Assembly (NCBI RefSeq): GCF_000426525.1 | Contig: NZ_AUFN01000010.1 | Span: 992,001 to 1,056,000, forward strand | Direction: 5' to 3' | From: Nocardioides alkalitolerans DSM 16699 | GTDB taxonomy: Bacteria > Actinomycetota > Actinomycetes > Propionibacteriales > Nocardioidaceae | DNA length: 64,000 bases | Shown: positions 52,737 to 61,797 of the stretch, piece after piece | Numbering within the stretch: position 1 is the first letter of the stretch | Layout: every line of letters starts with the position of its first letter | Made by a program: the position numbers and the translations under genes | The notes under the pieces: model-generated | What the model saw: the letters and a program-made list of their open reading frames with translations, nothing else | What the model was told of the DNA's origin: nothing | The model's database searches: none

Positions 52737-53246
52737 ATGTCCTCCTTCTCCCCCGCCCGCCGCTGGCTCCTCGCCGTGGTGGCCACCTCCACCCTCGCCC
52801 TCACGACGGGCTGCGGCATCGGTCAGCAGGCCGACGACACGAGCAGCGCCGACGACACCTCCAGCTCGACCGAGTCCACCGACACCGGCTCGAGCAGCAC
52901 CGACGAGGGCACCGACGACACCGGCGCCGGCGCCGAGACCGGCGGCACCTACACCGCCGGTGAGTACGAAGCCGAGGGCAGCTACGACACCCCGGGCGGC
53001 ACGCAGTCCGTCTCCGTCGACGTGACGATCGACGCCGAGGGCACCATCGAGGCCGTCGAGGTCACTCCGCAGGCCGAGAGCGGCAACTCGGTGCAGTTCC
53101 AGAACGAGTTCGCCGACGGCATCGCCGACGAGGTCGTCGGCCAGAAGATCGACGGCCTGTCGGTCTCGAAGGTCGCGGGCTCGTCGCTCACCAGCGGCGG
53201 CTTCAACGCTGCGATCGACGAGATCCTCGCCGAGGCGCAGGCCTGA
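52737..53246 (+). CDS. FMN-binding-domain lipoprotein
   Basis: This 169-residue protein has a signal ending at Cys26 (LTTGC), a Ser/Thr/Asp-rich spacer and an FMN_bind domain. The acceptor region reads AGSSLTS (147-153), which aligns with the flavinylation motif SGAT-x-T, so Ser150 occupies the usual Thr position. The protein should carry a covalent FMN added by the ApbE encoded next. It is an extracytoplasmic electron carrier. Confidence 0.82.
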   Translation: MSSFSPARRWLLAVVATSTLALTTGCGIGQQADDTSSADDTSSSTESTDTGSSSTDEGTDDTGAGAETGGTYTAGEYEAEGSYDTPGGTQSVSVDVTIDAEGTIEAVEVTPQAESGNSVQFQNEFADGIADEVVGQKIDGLSVSKVAGSSLTSGGFNAAIDEILAEAQA

Positions 53247-53249
53247 CCC

Positions 53250-54167
53250 GTGGCGACCCCCGGCCCGGCCCCGACGACCGACGACGACGTGTCGTCGTGG
53301 TCGTTCGAGGCGATCGGCACCTCCTGGACGGTCGACGTCGACCGCCCGGTGGGGCCGGCCGCACGCCGGGCCGTCGCCGACCGGATCGAGGCCTTCGACC
53401 GTGACTGGTCGCGGTTCCGGTCCGGATCGGTCGTCGACGCGGTCCGGGCGGGCGCGGGGCGCCACCGGCTCCCCGACGACGCCGGGCCCCTCGTCGAGGT
53501 CTACGACGCGCTCCACCGCCTGACGGCCGGCGCCATGAGCCCGGCCGTCGGCGGCAGCCTCGAGCACCTGGGGTACGACGCGGCCTACTCCCTGCGCCCG
53601 GCGCCCGGCCACGTGCCGGCCCCCGACTGGGGCGCCGTGCGGTGGGAGCCGCCGTACCTCGTGACGGGCGAGCCGTTCGTGCTCGACGTCGGCGCGGCCG
53701 GCAAGGGCTACCTCGTCGACCTGGTCGCCGAGGTGCTCGAGCAGCACGTGGCGGGCGCGGGCGTCACCGTCGACGCGAGCGGTGACCTCGTCCACCGCCC
53801 GGGGCAGGGCGCACCGCCGCTGCGGGTCGCTCTCGAGCACCCGCGCCGGCCCGGGTACGCCGTCGGCGTCGCCTCCCTCGACGGCGCGCCCGGCCGCCGC
53901 GCGCTGTGCGCCTCGGCCACCAACCGCCGCACGTGGGCCGACGGCGTGCACCACGTGCTCGACGCCCGCACCGGAGCACCGACGACCGACGTGCTCGCCA
54001 CGTGGGTCGTCGCCGACGACGCCCGCACGGCCGACGCCGTCGCCACCGCCCTCTTCCTCGCCCCGCCCGAGACCCTGCGGCGCGAGCTCGACTTCACGTG
54101 GGTCACGTACGACGCGCTCGGCGCGCTCCGTGCCTCGCCCGACTTCCCCGGAGAGCTGTTCCGATGA
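53250..54167 (+). CDS. apbE: FAD:protein FMN transferase
   Basis: This 305-residue protein matches ApbE: SFEAIGTSWTVDVDR, SRFRSGSVVD, GAMSPAVGG, LDVGAAGKGYLVD and ADGVHHVLDARTGAPTTD with DARTAD later. It attaches FMN to Ser/Thr of target proteins. It starts at GTG 53250, four bases after the lipoprotein stop, and its stop overlaps the next gene's start (ATGA). No signal sequence was seen, which is unusual for an enzyme acting on an exported protein. Confidence 0.92.
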   Translation: MATPGPAPTTDDDVSSWSFEAIGTSWTVDVDRPVGPAARRAVADRIEAFDRDWSRFRSGSVVDAVRAGAGRHRLPDDAGPLVEVYDALHRLTAGAMSPAVGGSLEHLGYDAAYSLRPAPGHVPAPDWGAVRWEPPYLVTGEPFVLDVGAAGKGYLVDLVAEVLEQHVAGAGVTVDASGDLVHRPGQGAPPLRVALEHPRRPGYAVGVASLDGAPGRRALCASATNRRTWADGVHHVLDARTGAPTTDVLATWVVADDARTADAVATALFLAPPETLRRELDFTWVTYDALGALRASPDFPGELFR

Positions 54168-55813
54168 CCCAGGACACCCCGCAGACGACCCCGTCCCCGC
54201 GGCCCGCGCACCCCCCGAAGCCCCGGGGCGGCCCGCTCTCGCTGGTCGACGACCTCCTCGGCCGCGTCACCATGTACCGCCTCGTCACGATCGTGCTGGT
54301 CGCGCTCGTGGTGGTCTCGTTTGGGCTGACGTGGACGAACTCGCTCATCCAGTCGGTCTTCACGACCGAGGCGATGGCGCTCACGCTCGTCGTGGTGGTC
54401 GCGGCGTCGGTGCTCTCGAACGTGCTGCTCGGCCTGGTGTGGCGGATCCGGCCGCACCTCGAGTCGTCCGTCATCACGGCGCTGCTGCTGTGGTTCCTCT
54501 ACTGGCCCTCGAGCGACGCCTCGACGCTCGCGTGGCTGGCCGGTGTCGCCGTGCTGGCGAACGTGTCGAAGTACGTGCTCGCGTTCCGCGGCCGCCACGT
54601 GCTCAACCCGGCCGCGGCGGGCGTCGTGCTGATGCTGCTGCTGCAGGAGCTGCTGCAGGTCGACCCGGCCTCACGGGTCTACACGACCTGGTGGGTCGCG
54701 AACGAGCCCGCGCTGCTGTTCGTGGCGATCGGAGCCCTCGTGGTGCTCCGCCGCACGCACCGCCTCGCCGTCGGCGCGACCTTCGTGGCGGTCACGGCCG
54801 CCGTGGTGGTCGGCGGTCTCGTCAACGGCGGCGCCACGCTCGGCGACGCCGTCACCACCGCGTTCTGGTCCTACCCCATCGTCTTCCTCGCCGGCTTCAT
54901 GCTGAGCGAGCCCCTCACGCTGCCCCCGCGGCGCCGCCAGCAGCTCGCCGTCGCGGTGCTGGCCGCCCTGGTCTTCGCGTGGCCCCAGCTGCAGTCGCTG
55001 CTGCTGCCTCCCGGCACGACCATCGACCTCTGGATCTTCGAGTCCACCCCCGAGCTCGCGCTCGTGGCGGCCAACCTCGTCGGGTTCGCGCTCGGCCAGC
55101 GCCGGGGCGTGCGCCTGCAGGTCGTCGGCCACCGGGAGCTGGCGCCCGGCACGTGGGAGGTCGCCTTCGAGCCGCTGCGGCCGGTCCGCTTCACGCCGGG
55201 CCAGTACGTCGAGCTGCACGTGCCGCACGCGGGTGCGGACCGTCGCGGCGTACGACGCGTGTTCAGCATCAGCTCGGCCCCCGACGCCGCCCACGTGACG
55301 ATCGCGCTCCGCGTGCCGGAGCGGTCGTCCAGCTTCAAGCGGGCCCTGCTCGACGCGGAGCCCGGCACCGTCGTGACGGCGACCAGCGTCGGCGGCGACT
55401 TCCTCCTGCCCGCCGACGAGCCGGCCGTGCTGGTCGCCGGCGGCATCGGGATCACCCCGTTCGCCAGCCAGCTGCGCCACCCGACGCCGGAGCGGACGCA
55501 GGACCTGGTCCTCGTGTACGGCGTGCCCGACGGCCCCGGCGGCACCCCGCCCCAGGTCGCCTACCGCGACGAGCTCGTCGCCACCGGCGTGCCGGTCGTG
55601 CTGGTCTCGCCCACGCCCCCGACCGACCTGCCCGCGGGCTGGCGCCACGTCGCGGCCCCGGGTCCGGACGCCGACGTGCTCGCCGAGGCCGTGCCCGACC
55701 TCGCCGCGCGCCGGGCCTACGTCTCCGGCCCGCCGGCGATGGTGCACGCCGTACGACGCAGCCTGCGCGGCCGGTGCGCGGGCGTCCGCACGGACTACTT
55801 CTCGGGGTACTGA
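54164..55813 (+). CDS. NqrB/RnfD-like membrane domain fused to a ferredoxin-NADP-reductase-like domain
   Basis: This 549-residue protein has about ten membrane segments in residues 35-320 with NqrB/RnfD marks (RGRHVLNPAA at 142-151, FMLSEPLTLPP). The C-terminal half is an FAD/NAD(P)H reductase (RVFSISS at 365-371, AGGIGITPF). It could take electrons from cytoplasmic NAD(P)H, pass them through FAD and the membrane and hand them to the flavinylated lipoprotein outside. The fusion reduces a multi-subunit process to one protein. Confidence 0.82.
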   Translation: MTQDTPQTTPSPRPAHPPKPRGGPLSLVDDLLGRVTMYRLVTIVLVALVVVSFGLTWTNSLIQSVFTTEAMALTLVVVVAASVLSNVLLGLVWRIRPHLESSVITALLLWFLYWPSSDASTLAWLAGVAVLANVSKYVLAFRGRHVLNPAAAGVVLMLLLQELLQVDPASRVYTTWWVANEPALLFVAIGALVVLRRTHRLAVGATFVAVTAAVVVGGLVNGGATLGDAVTTAFWSYPIVFLAGFMLSEPLTLPPRRRQQLAVAVLAALVFAWPQLQSLLLPPGTTIDLWIFESTPELALVAANLVGFALGQRRGVRLQVVGHRELAPGTWEVAFEPLRPVRFTPGQYVELHVPHAGADRRGVRRVFSISSAPDAAHVTIALRVPERSSSFKRALLDAEPGTVVTATSVGGDFLLPADEPAVLVAGGIGITPFASQLRHPTPERTQDLVLVYGVPDGPGGTPPQVAYRDELVATGVPVVLVSPTPPTDLPAGWRHVAAPGPDADVLAEAVPDLAARRAYVSGPPAMVHAVRRSLRGRCAGVRTDYFSGY

Positions 55814-55829
55814 GACCGGCCCCGCGCCG

Positions 55830-56867
55830 TCAGCGCGTCGGGTCGACCACGGTGATGCCCGCGACCGGCGCCCGGTCGAAGCCCGGCAGCGCGCGGGCCG
55901 CCTCCTCGAGACCGATCGTGCGCTCGAGCAGGCGCTGCGGCTGCAGGGCGCCGCTCTCGACGAGCGCCATCATCGCGGGGTAGTCGGCGGCCGACTGGCC
56001 GTGACTGCCGAGCACGTCGAGCTCCCAGGCGATCACCCGCGCCATCGGCACCCGGGGATGGCCGTCGACCGGCGGCAGGAGGCCGACCTGGGCGAGCCGG
56101 CCGCGTCGGCGCAGGCTGAGGATCGCGTCGTGGCAGGTGCTCTCGCTGCCCACGGCGTCGACCGCGACGTGGCTGCCGCCACCGGTGAGCGCGGCGACCC
56201 GCTCCGGCACGTCGCCGTCGCTCGCGAGCAGGCCGTGCTCGGCCCCGAGGTCGGCGGCCAGCGCCAGCGCGTCGGGGTGCCGGTCGACCGCGATCACGCG
56301 GGCCCCGAGCGCGCGGGCGATCATCACGGCGCTGAGGCCGACACCGCCGGCGCCGACCACGGTCACCCACTCCCCCTCGCGCACCCGGGCGCGGGCAGCC
56401 AGCGCACGGTAGGCCGTCGCGAAGCGGCAGCCGAGGCTGGCGGCGGTGGCGAGGTCGACCTGGTCGGGGAGGCCCACCAGGTTCGTGTCGGCGGCGTGGA
56501 GCGCCACGAGCTCCGCGAAGGAGCCCCAGTGGGTGAAGCCGGGCTGCTGCTGGTCGGGGCAGACCTGGGCGTTCCCGGAGCGGCACCACTCGCAGCGCCC
56601 GCACCCGCAGACGAACGGCACGGTGACCCGGGCACCGACCCGCCACCGGGTGACCTCGGGCCCGACGGCGACCACCTCGCCGGCCAGCTCGTGGCCCGGC
56701 ACGTGGGGGAACGCGATGTCGTCGTGGCCCGCCCAGGCGTGCCAGTCGCTGCGGCAGAGCCCCGTGGCCCCCACCCGCACGACGACCCCGTCGGGCGGGC
56801 ACACCGGCTCGTCGACCTCGAGCACCCGGGGTCGGCCGCGGACCTCGTCGATCACCACTGCACGCAT
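55830..56867 (-). CDS. Zinc-dependent alcohol dehydrogenase, MDR family
   Basis: This 345-residue protein has the catalytic zinc ligands in GLCRSDWHAWAG and GHELAG. The structural zinc site is CGCGRCEWCRSGNAQVC. The NAD site is VVGAGGVGLSAVMIARALGA with Asp (VIAVDRH), which favours NAD. The substrate is unknown. ATG 56867 lies after a CAGACT box. Confidence 0.92.
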   Translation of the reverse strand: MRAVVIDEVRGRPRVLEVDEPVCPPDGVVVRVGATGLCRSDWHAWAGHDDIAFPHVPGHELAGEVVAVGPEVTRWRVGARVTVPFVCGCGRCEWCRSGNAQVCPDQQQPGFTHWGSFAELVALHAADTNLVGLPDQVDLATAASLGCRFATAYRALAARARVREGEWVTVVGAGGVGLSAVMIARALGARVIAVDRHPDALALAADLGAEHGLLASDGDVPERVAALTGGGSHVAVDAVGSESTCHDAILSLRRRGRLAQVGLLPPVDGHPRVPMARVIAWELDVLGSHGQSAADYPAMMALVESGALQPQRLLERTIGLEEAARALPGFDRAPVAGITVVDPTR

Positions 56868-56886
56868 GGCGAGGAGTCTGCCGAGC

Positions 56887-57375
56887 TCAGGTGTCGAAGC
56901 GCGCGGCGACCTCGCCGGAGAGCGCGGCGTCGATGCGGGCCCGCATCTCGTCGCTGAGCTCGGGCAGGTCGTCGAGGCGGAACCAGCCGACCTCGCTGGA
57001 CTCGTCGTCGGCCACGTGGGCCTCGCCGCTCACCCAGGTGCAGGCGAAGGTGTGGTCGAGGTAGCGGGTGCGATCGCCGTTCGGGTAGCTCACCAGGGGC
57101 GTCGTGCGCACGAGGGCGAGGCGGTCCACCGTGATGGTCACCCCCGCCTCCTCCAGCGCCTCGCGGCGGGCGGCGACGGCGGGCTCCTCGCCCGGGTCGA
57201 CGATGCCGGTCACCGGCGTCCAGGCGCCGTTGTCGGCCCGGCGCACGAGCAGGAGCTCGACGCCGTCCTCGGCGTCGGAGGCGGCCCGGCGGACCACGGC
57301 GGTGGTGGCGGGCAGCCACAGCTCGTCGTTACCGACCTTCTGGCGGAGGGCGACGATGAAGTCGGGGATCGGCAC
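56887..57375 (-). CDS. Nudix hydrolase
   Basis: This 162-residue protein has the Nudix box GIVDPGEEPAVAARREALEEAGV and an ADDESSEVGWFRLDDLP strand often seen in NUDIX proteins of the ADP-ribose or MutT-like group. GTG 57375 is chosen over a longer frame. A role in NAD-linked metabolism is possible given pncB and pncA nearby, but nothing in the sequence requires it. Confidence 0.88.
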   Translation of the reverse strand: MPIPDFIVALRQKVGNDELWLPATTAVVRRAASDAEDGVELLLVRRADNGAWTPVTGIVDPGEEPAVAARREALEEAGVTITVDRLALVRTTPLVSYPNGDRTRYLDHTFACTWVSGEAHVADDESSEVGWFRLDDLPELSDEMRARIDAALSGEVAARFDT

Positions 57376-57450
57376 GTCGGTGTCTCTCTGCTCGGGGAGG
57401 CGCCGGCGCGGAAGGCCGTCGGCGCACGGGTCAGCCAACCAGGCGCGGCC

Positions 57451-58083
57451 TCAGCAGGTGAAGGTGGCCTGGATGCGGAGCGTCGTGCCCGGGTCCTCGG
57501 CGGCCAGCGCCTCGACGTCGACGACGGCGCCGCTGCCGTCGGCGGCCACGTCCAGCCCGGGGTCACCGGGGCTCGACGAGAACGCGGCGCCCTCGAGCTG
57601 GACGACGACGGCCGCGTCGAAGCCGGCGTCGGCGGCGTACACCGTGACGACGGACGCCCCGTCGGCGCTCTGGTAGGTGGTCGGCTGGGTGTCGCCCGTG
57701 GACGGCGCGACGGTGCCGGCGCTCGACCACTCGGCCTCGCGCACGCCGCTGAGGGTCACCTCGGCGTCGCACTCCTCGCCCTCCAGCAGCGGGAACGGCA
57801 CCCCGGTGACCTCGGAGTCGGGCACCTCGTCGGGCGGTCGCGGCGTCTCGCTCGGCGACACGGTGGCCGGCGGCTCGGAGGCGGACGCCGTCGGGTCGGG
57901 CGACGCCCCACCGGTGGTCTCGGACGTGTCGTCCGGCACCTCGGGGTCGGCCGCGTCGTCACCGCTGCAGGCGGTCGTCACGGCGAGCAGACCGGCGACG
58001 GCCGTGGCCACGAGGGCGCGTCGACCGCGGGAGGACCGGGCGGGGCGGGCGAGGGGGCGTCCGAGAGCTGCCATGCGTCTCAT
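57451..58083 (-). CDS. Secreted lipoprotein, unknown
   Basis: This 210-residue protein has a long basic leader, a hydrophobic signal and lipobox TTAC, then an Asp/Ser/Pro-rich linker and a beta-like domain with two Cys (EECDAEV and the final TC). An alternative ATG at 58074 removes three residues. No family recognised. Confidence 0.6.
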   Translation of the reverse strand: MRRMAALGRPLARPARSSRGRRALVATAVAGLLAVTTACSGDDAADPEVPDDTSETTGGASPDPTASASEPPATVSPSETPRPPDEVPDSEVTGVPFPLLEGEECDAEVTLSGVREAEWSSAGTVAPSTGDTQPTTYQSADGASVVTVYAADAGFDAAVVVQLEGAAFSSSPGDPGLDVAADGSGAVVDVEALAAEDPGTTLRIQATFTC

Positions 58084-58153
58084 TCGAGCACGCCGCCGAC
58101 GTGGGTGTCACGGCGAGGCCGCCCGGGCGCGGCGGCTCCCGTCGTACGCCTGC

Positions 58154-58738
58154 TCAGCGCGTCAGCGCAGCGACCAGGGTCTCCTGCAGGTAGCCGACCC
58201 ACTCGTAGATGTCGTGGGCCTGGGCGCGCGGGTCGTCGTCGGGCAGCGACTGCCAGCGGGCCTCGTCGCCGTCCTCGACCCCGAGCCGGGTGGCGAGGGC
58301 GAGGCGGATGTCGGTGAACGACCGCATCCACGTCTCGGCGTCGGCCTCGACGAGCTCGACGTCGATCATCAGGCCGTCCTCGGTCAGCTCGTCCGGGAGG
58401 CCGGCCTCCTCGAGGTCGTCGATGATGCGGCAGGCCGCCTTCGACTTGCCGTCGCGCAGGCCGCCCTCGGTGTACCGCCGGAACTCGGCCGCCGCCTCCT
58501 CGTCCTCGACGTAGGCCGTCGGGAAGAGCCGGGCGAGCACCGGGTCCTCGGGCTCGGTGGTCGGGCCGGAGAAGTCGAACAACGCCTCGAGCGGGTCGGC
58601 GTGCTCGTCGGGGACGGCCGCCTCGTTGCGCAGCAGCTCGACCAGCTGGCCCGCCAGCGAGCGCAGCAGGTCGGCCTCGAAGCCGGTGAAGGTGGCGATG
58701 ACGCGGCGGCTGCGGCGGTGCCGCGCGAACCCGCTCAC
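58154..58738 (-). CDS. DUF2017 protein
   Basis: This 194-residue protein has the DUF2017 core ([44 protein letters not shown]). The GTG overlaps the clpS stop, and clpS-DUF2017 is a conserved actinobacterial pair. The pairing suggests a role in Clp proteolysis, though the function is not established. Confidence 0.9.
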   Translation of the reverse strand: MSGFARHRRSRRVIATFTGFEADLLRSLAGQLVELLRNEAAVPDEHADPLEALFDFSGPTTEPEDPVLARLFPTAYVEDEEAAAEFRRYTEGGLRDGKSKAACRIIDDLEEAGLPDELTEDGLMIDVELVEADAETWMRSFTDIRLALATRLGVEDGDEARWQSLPDDDPRAQAHDIYEWVGYLQETLVAALTR

Positions 58739-59031
58739 TCGGCCTTCTCCATCGTGGCCCAGAGCCCGTGCTCGTGCATCGCCTGGACGTCGCGCTCCAT
58801 CTCCTCGCGGCTGCCCGTCGACACGATGCTCCTGCCGTCGTTGTGCACCTCGAGCATGAGCTTCTCGGCATGCTTCTCGGAGTAGCCGAAGTACTTCTGG
58901 AAGACGTAGGAGACGTAGCTCATCAGGTTCACCGGATCGTTCCAGACGATGGTGACCCAGGGGCTGGCCAGGTTGGCCTCGCCCTCGGGAGTGAGCGTCG
59001 GCTCGAGCTCGACCGGGCTGGCAGCAGACAC
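58735..59031 (-). CDS. clpS: ATP-dependent Clp protease adaptor ClpS
   Basis: This 98-residue protein has the ClpS core: [20 protein letters not shown] and [18 protein letters not shown], which bind N-degrons and ClpA/ClpC. It steers N-end-rule substrates to the Clp protease. GTG 59031 is chosen. The following DUF2017 gene overlaps. Confidence 0.95.
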   Translation of the reverse strand: MSAASPVELEPTLTPEGEANLASPWVTIVWNDPVNLMSYVSYVFQKYFGYSEKHAEKLMLEVHNDGRSIVSTGSREEMERDVQAMHEHGLWATMEKAE

Positions 59032-59111
59032 CCCTTCATCGTGACACACCGGAGGTGGGCCCCTCGACCGTCGCCCCCGCACCCGGCGCCGGGCCGTGCT
59101 CGAATGGGGCG

Positions 59112-59903
59112 ATGGACACCGCCGCACGGGCCGCACCGGCCGCGCGGGCGCCGTACGCCGAGCGCCCGTCCACCCACGTGCCCGCCGTCGTCTGGACTGC
59201 GACCCCGGCACCGGGCCCGCAGGTGATCCTCCCGGACGGCTGCATGGACGTCATCTGGACCGGTGAGGGACTGCTCGTCGCCGGCCCCGACACCGGGCCG
59301 GTCACGTACGGCGGCGCCCCCGTCGGCGCGCGGCTGACGGCCCTGCGCCTGGCGCCCGGGGTCGCGCCGAGCCTGCTCGGCGAGAGGGCCGACCTGCTCG
59401 GCGACGCCCGGGTCGACCTCGCCGCGCTCTGGCCCGGGGACCGCGTCGCCGTCTGGACGTCGGCCCTCGCCGCGAGCCCGCGCCCCGACCGGACCCTGGA
59501 GCACCTGGTGGCCGCGCGCCTCGACGAACGGCCGCCCCCGACCTGGGCCGCACCGCTGGCCGCCCGGATGGCGGCGGGCGACGACGTCCGGCGCACCGCC
59601 CACGACCTGGGTCTCGGCGAGCGCACCCTGCGGCGGCTGGCGCGGGAGCACGTCGGCTACGGACCGAAGCTGCTGCAGCGGGTGCTGCGCCTGCAGCGCA
59701 CGCTCGCGGCCCTGCGCCGCGGCGACGACCCGTCGCGGGTGGCCGCCGACGAGGGGTACGCCGACTACGCCCACCTCTTCCGCGACGTGCGGGCGCTCAC
59801 CGGTCGGCGGCCCACGGAGTTCCGGCCGGTCGGGTCGGGTCAGGCGGGGAGCGCGGCGTACAGGTCCACGCCGTTGCCGTCGGGGTCGGCCACCGAGGCG
59901 TAG
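59112..59903 (+). CDS. AraC-family regulator
   Basis: This 263-residue protein has a DUF6597-like N-terminus ([28 protein letters not shown], typical of AraC regulators with a pre-domain). The C-terminal pair of HTH motifs is [24 protein letters not shown] and [24 protein letters not shown]. It overlaps the VOC gene antisense for 64 bases. Confidence 0.88.
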   Translation: MDTAARAAPAARAPYAERPSTHVPAVVWTATPAPGPQVILPDGCMDVIWTGEGLLVAGPDTGPVTYGGAPVGARLTALRLAPGVAPSLLGERADLLGDARVDLAALWPGDRVAVWTSALAASPRPDRTLEHLVAARLDERPPPTWAAPLAARMAAGDDVRRTAHDLGLGERTLRRLAREHVGYGPKLLQRVLRLQRTLAALRRGDDPSRVAADEGYADYAHLFRDVRALTGRRPTEFRPVGSGQAGSAAYRSTPLPSGSATEA

Positions 59904-60277
59904 CGCTGGCCCCACGGTGCGTCGAACGGCGCCAGGGTGCTCGCGCTGCCGGCGGCCACGAGCGCGGCGTGGAGCGTGTCGACCGCCGCCGCGTCCTCGC
60001 ACTCGAACGCGAGGGCGAACACCCCGCCGCCGACGGCCCGCGTCCAGGAGGGGTCGAGCGAGCGGGCCACGTCCTCGGAGTCGAGCATCAGCCGGAACCC
60101 GGGCACGAGCTCGGCCTCGACGTGCGGGCCGGCCACCTCGGACGGGAACGCCACGCCGCAGCGGCGGTAGAAGGCGACGGAGGCCTCGAGGTCGGCGACC
60201 ACGAGACCGAGGGCGTTGGCACGGGCGGGCGGGCCGGGCGGGACGGACGGGACGGGCCGGGTGGCGTCGGTGGTCAT
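59840..60277 (-). CDS. VOC-family (glyoxalase/bleomycin-resistance) protein
   Basis: This 145-residue protein has a beta-alpha-beta-beta-beta fold: LGLVVADLEASVAFYRRCG, FRLMLDSED, GVFALAFECEDAAAVDTLHAALVAAG and [16 protein letters not shown]. The His ligand of the first module is absent. Metal and substrate unknown. Confidence 0.85.
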   Translation of the reverse strand: MTTDATRPVPSVPPGPPARANALGLVVADLEASVAFYRRCGVAFPSEVAGPHVEAELVPGFRLMLDSEDVARSLDPSWTRAVGGGVFALAFECEDAAAVDTLHAALVAAGSASTLAPFDAPWGQRYASVADPDGNGVDLYAALPA

Positions 60278-60378
60278 GCCCCGACGCTACGACCCACGGA
60301 GCCGCGGCCGCATGGACGAAACGGCCACGGTGCGAGCCGGCCGCGGACCGGCTGCGGCGGTCGGTTCCGACGTACCCC

Positions 60379-60408
60379 TTGTCCCCGCCCCACCGACCTG
60401 TCTATATT
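60379..60408 (+). promoter_or_regulatory. Promoter of the pncB gene
   Basis: TTGTCC at 60379 and TATATT at 60403 with 18 bases between, six bases before the ATG. GTCA-GCA-TGAC (60409-60419) is an inverted repeat over the start codon. Confidence 0.6.
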
Positions 60409-60414
60409 GTCAGC

Positions 60415-61725
60415 ATGACTATTACTGCTGGAGGCTCCACCGCCCTCCTCACCGACCACTACGAGCTGACGATGCTCCAGGCGGCCCTCGCCTCGGGCAC
60501 CGCGCACCGTCGGTCGGTGTTCGAGCTCTTCGGCCGCAAGCTGCCCGAGGGCCGCCGGTACGGCGTGGTGGCCGGCGTCGGCCGGGCGCTCGAGGCCATC
60601 GAGCGGTTCCGGTTCGACGAGCCGACGCTCGCGGTGCTCGCCGAGGGCGGCGTGGTCGACCGGCCCACGCTCGACTGGCTCGCCGACTTCCGCTTCTCGG
60701 GCGACATCTGGGGGTACGGCGAGGGCGAGGCCTACTTCCCCGGCTCGCCGCTGATGGTGGTCGAGGCGACCTTCGCGGAGGCCGTGCTGCTGGAGACGCT
60801 GCTGCTCTCCATCTACAACCACGACTCGGCGATCGCCGGGGCGGCCTCGCGGATGACGCTCGCCGCCGGCGACCGGCCCTGCATCGACATGGGCTCGCGC
60901 CGTACCCACGAGGAGGCCGCCGTCGCCGCCGCCCGCGCGGCGTACGTCGCCGGGTTCAGCGCCTCGAGCAACCTCGCCGCCCGCGCCCGGTACGGCGTGC
61001 CGACGACCGGCACGAGCGCCCACGCCTTCACCTTGCTGCACGACACGGAGGCCGACGCGTTCCGCGCGCAGGTGCGGAGCCTCGGCACCGGCACCACGCT
61101 GCTCGTCGACACCTACGACGTCGCCGAGGCCGTGCGGCTCGCCGTCGAGATCGCCGGCCCCGAGCTGGGCGGCGTGCGCCTCGACTCCGGCGACCTGGGC
61201 GTGCTCGCGCACGACGTCCGGCGCCAGCTCGACGGGCTCGGCGCCACCGGCACCCGGATCGTCGTCACCAGCGACCTCGACGAGTACGCGATCGCCTCGC
61301 TGGCCGCCGCGCCGGTCGACGGCTACGGCGTCGGCACCCGCCTCGTGACCGGCAGCGGCCACCCCACGAGCGCGTTCGTCTACAAGCTCGTGGCCCGCGA
61401 GGGCGACGACGGCGCGATGGTGCCGGTGGCGAAGAAGAGCACCAACAAGACGTCGGTCGGTGGCCGCAAGTTCGCCTACCGCCGGCTCGACGCCCGCGGG
61501 GTGGCCACCGCCGAGGTGATCGGCATCGACCACTTCCCCACCCCCGAGCCCGGCACGACCGACCGCCCGCTGCACGTGCAGCTGGTGGCCAAGGGCGAGG
61601 TCGTCGGCCGGGAGACCCTCGACGAGGCCCGCGCCCGCCACACCGCGGCCCGGGCCGAGCTCCCGGTCGCCGCGCAGTCGCTGACGCGGGGCGACGCGGT
61701 CATCCCGACCGTGTACGACGACTGA
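60415..61725 (+). CDS. pncB: Nicotinate phosphoribosyltransferase
   Basis: This 436-residue protein has family motifs LLTDHYELTMLQA, VFELFGRKLPEGR, DMGSRRTHEEAA, FSASSNLAARARYGVPTTGTSAHAF and VRLDSGDL. It converts nicotinate and PRPP to nicotinate mononucleotide. The ATG follows TATATT by six bases, so the transcript is probably leaderless. The nicotinamidase gene follows. Confidence 0.95.
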   Translation: MTITAGGSTALLTDHYELTMLQAALASGTAHRRSVFELFGRKLPEGRRYGVVAGVGRALEAIERFRFDEPTLAVLAEGGVVDRPTLDWLADFRFSGDIWGYGEGEAYFPGSPLMVVEATFAEAVLLETLLLSIYNHDSAIAGAASRMTLAAGDRPCIDMGSRRTHEEAAVAAARAAYVAGFSASSNLAARARYGVPTTGTSAHAFTLLHDTEADAFRAQVRSLGTGTTLLVDTYDVAEAVRLAVEIAGPELGGVRLDSGDLGVLAHDVRRQLDGLGATGTRIVVTSDLDEYAIASLAAAPVDGYGVGTRLVTGSGHPTSAFVYKLVAREGDDGAMVPVAKKSTNKTSVGGRKFAYRRLDARGVATAEVIGIDHFPTPEPGTTDRPLHVQLVAKGEVVGRETLDEARARHTAARAELPVAAQSLTRGDAVIPTVYDD

Positions 61726-61797
61726 GCGCACGCCCGCCGCGCACGCCCCGCGCCACGACCGCACGACCGACCCGCACCCGAACCTAAGGTGGACACC

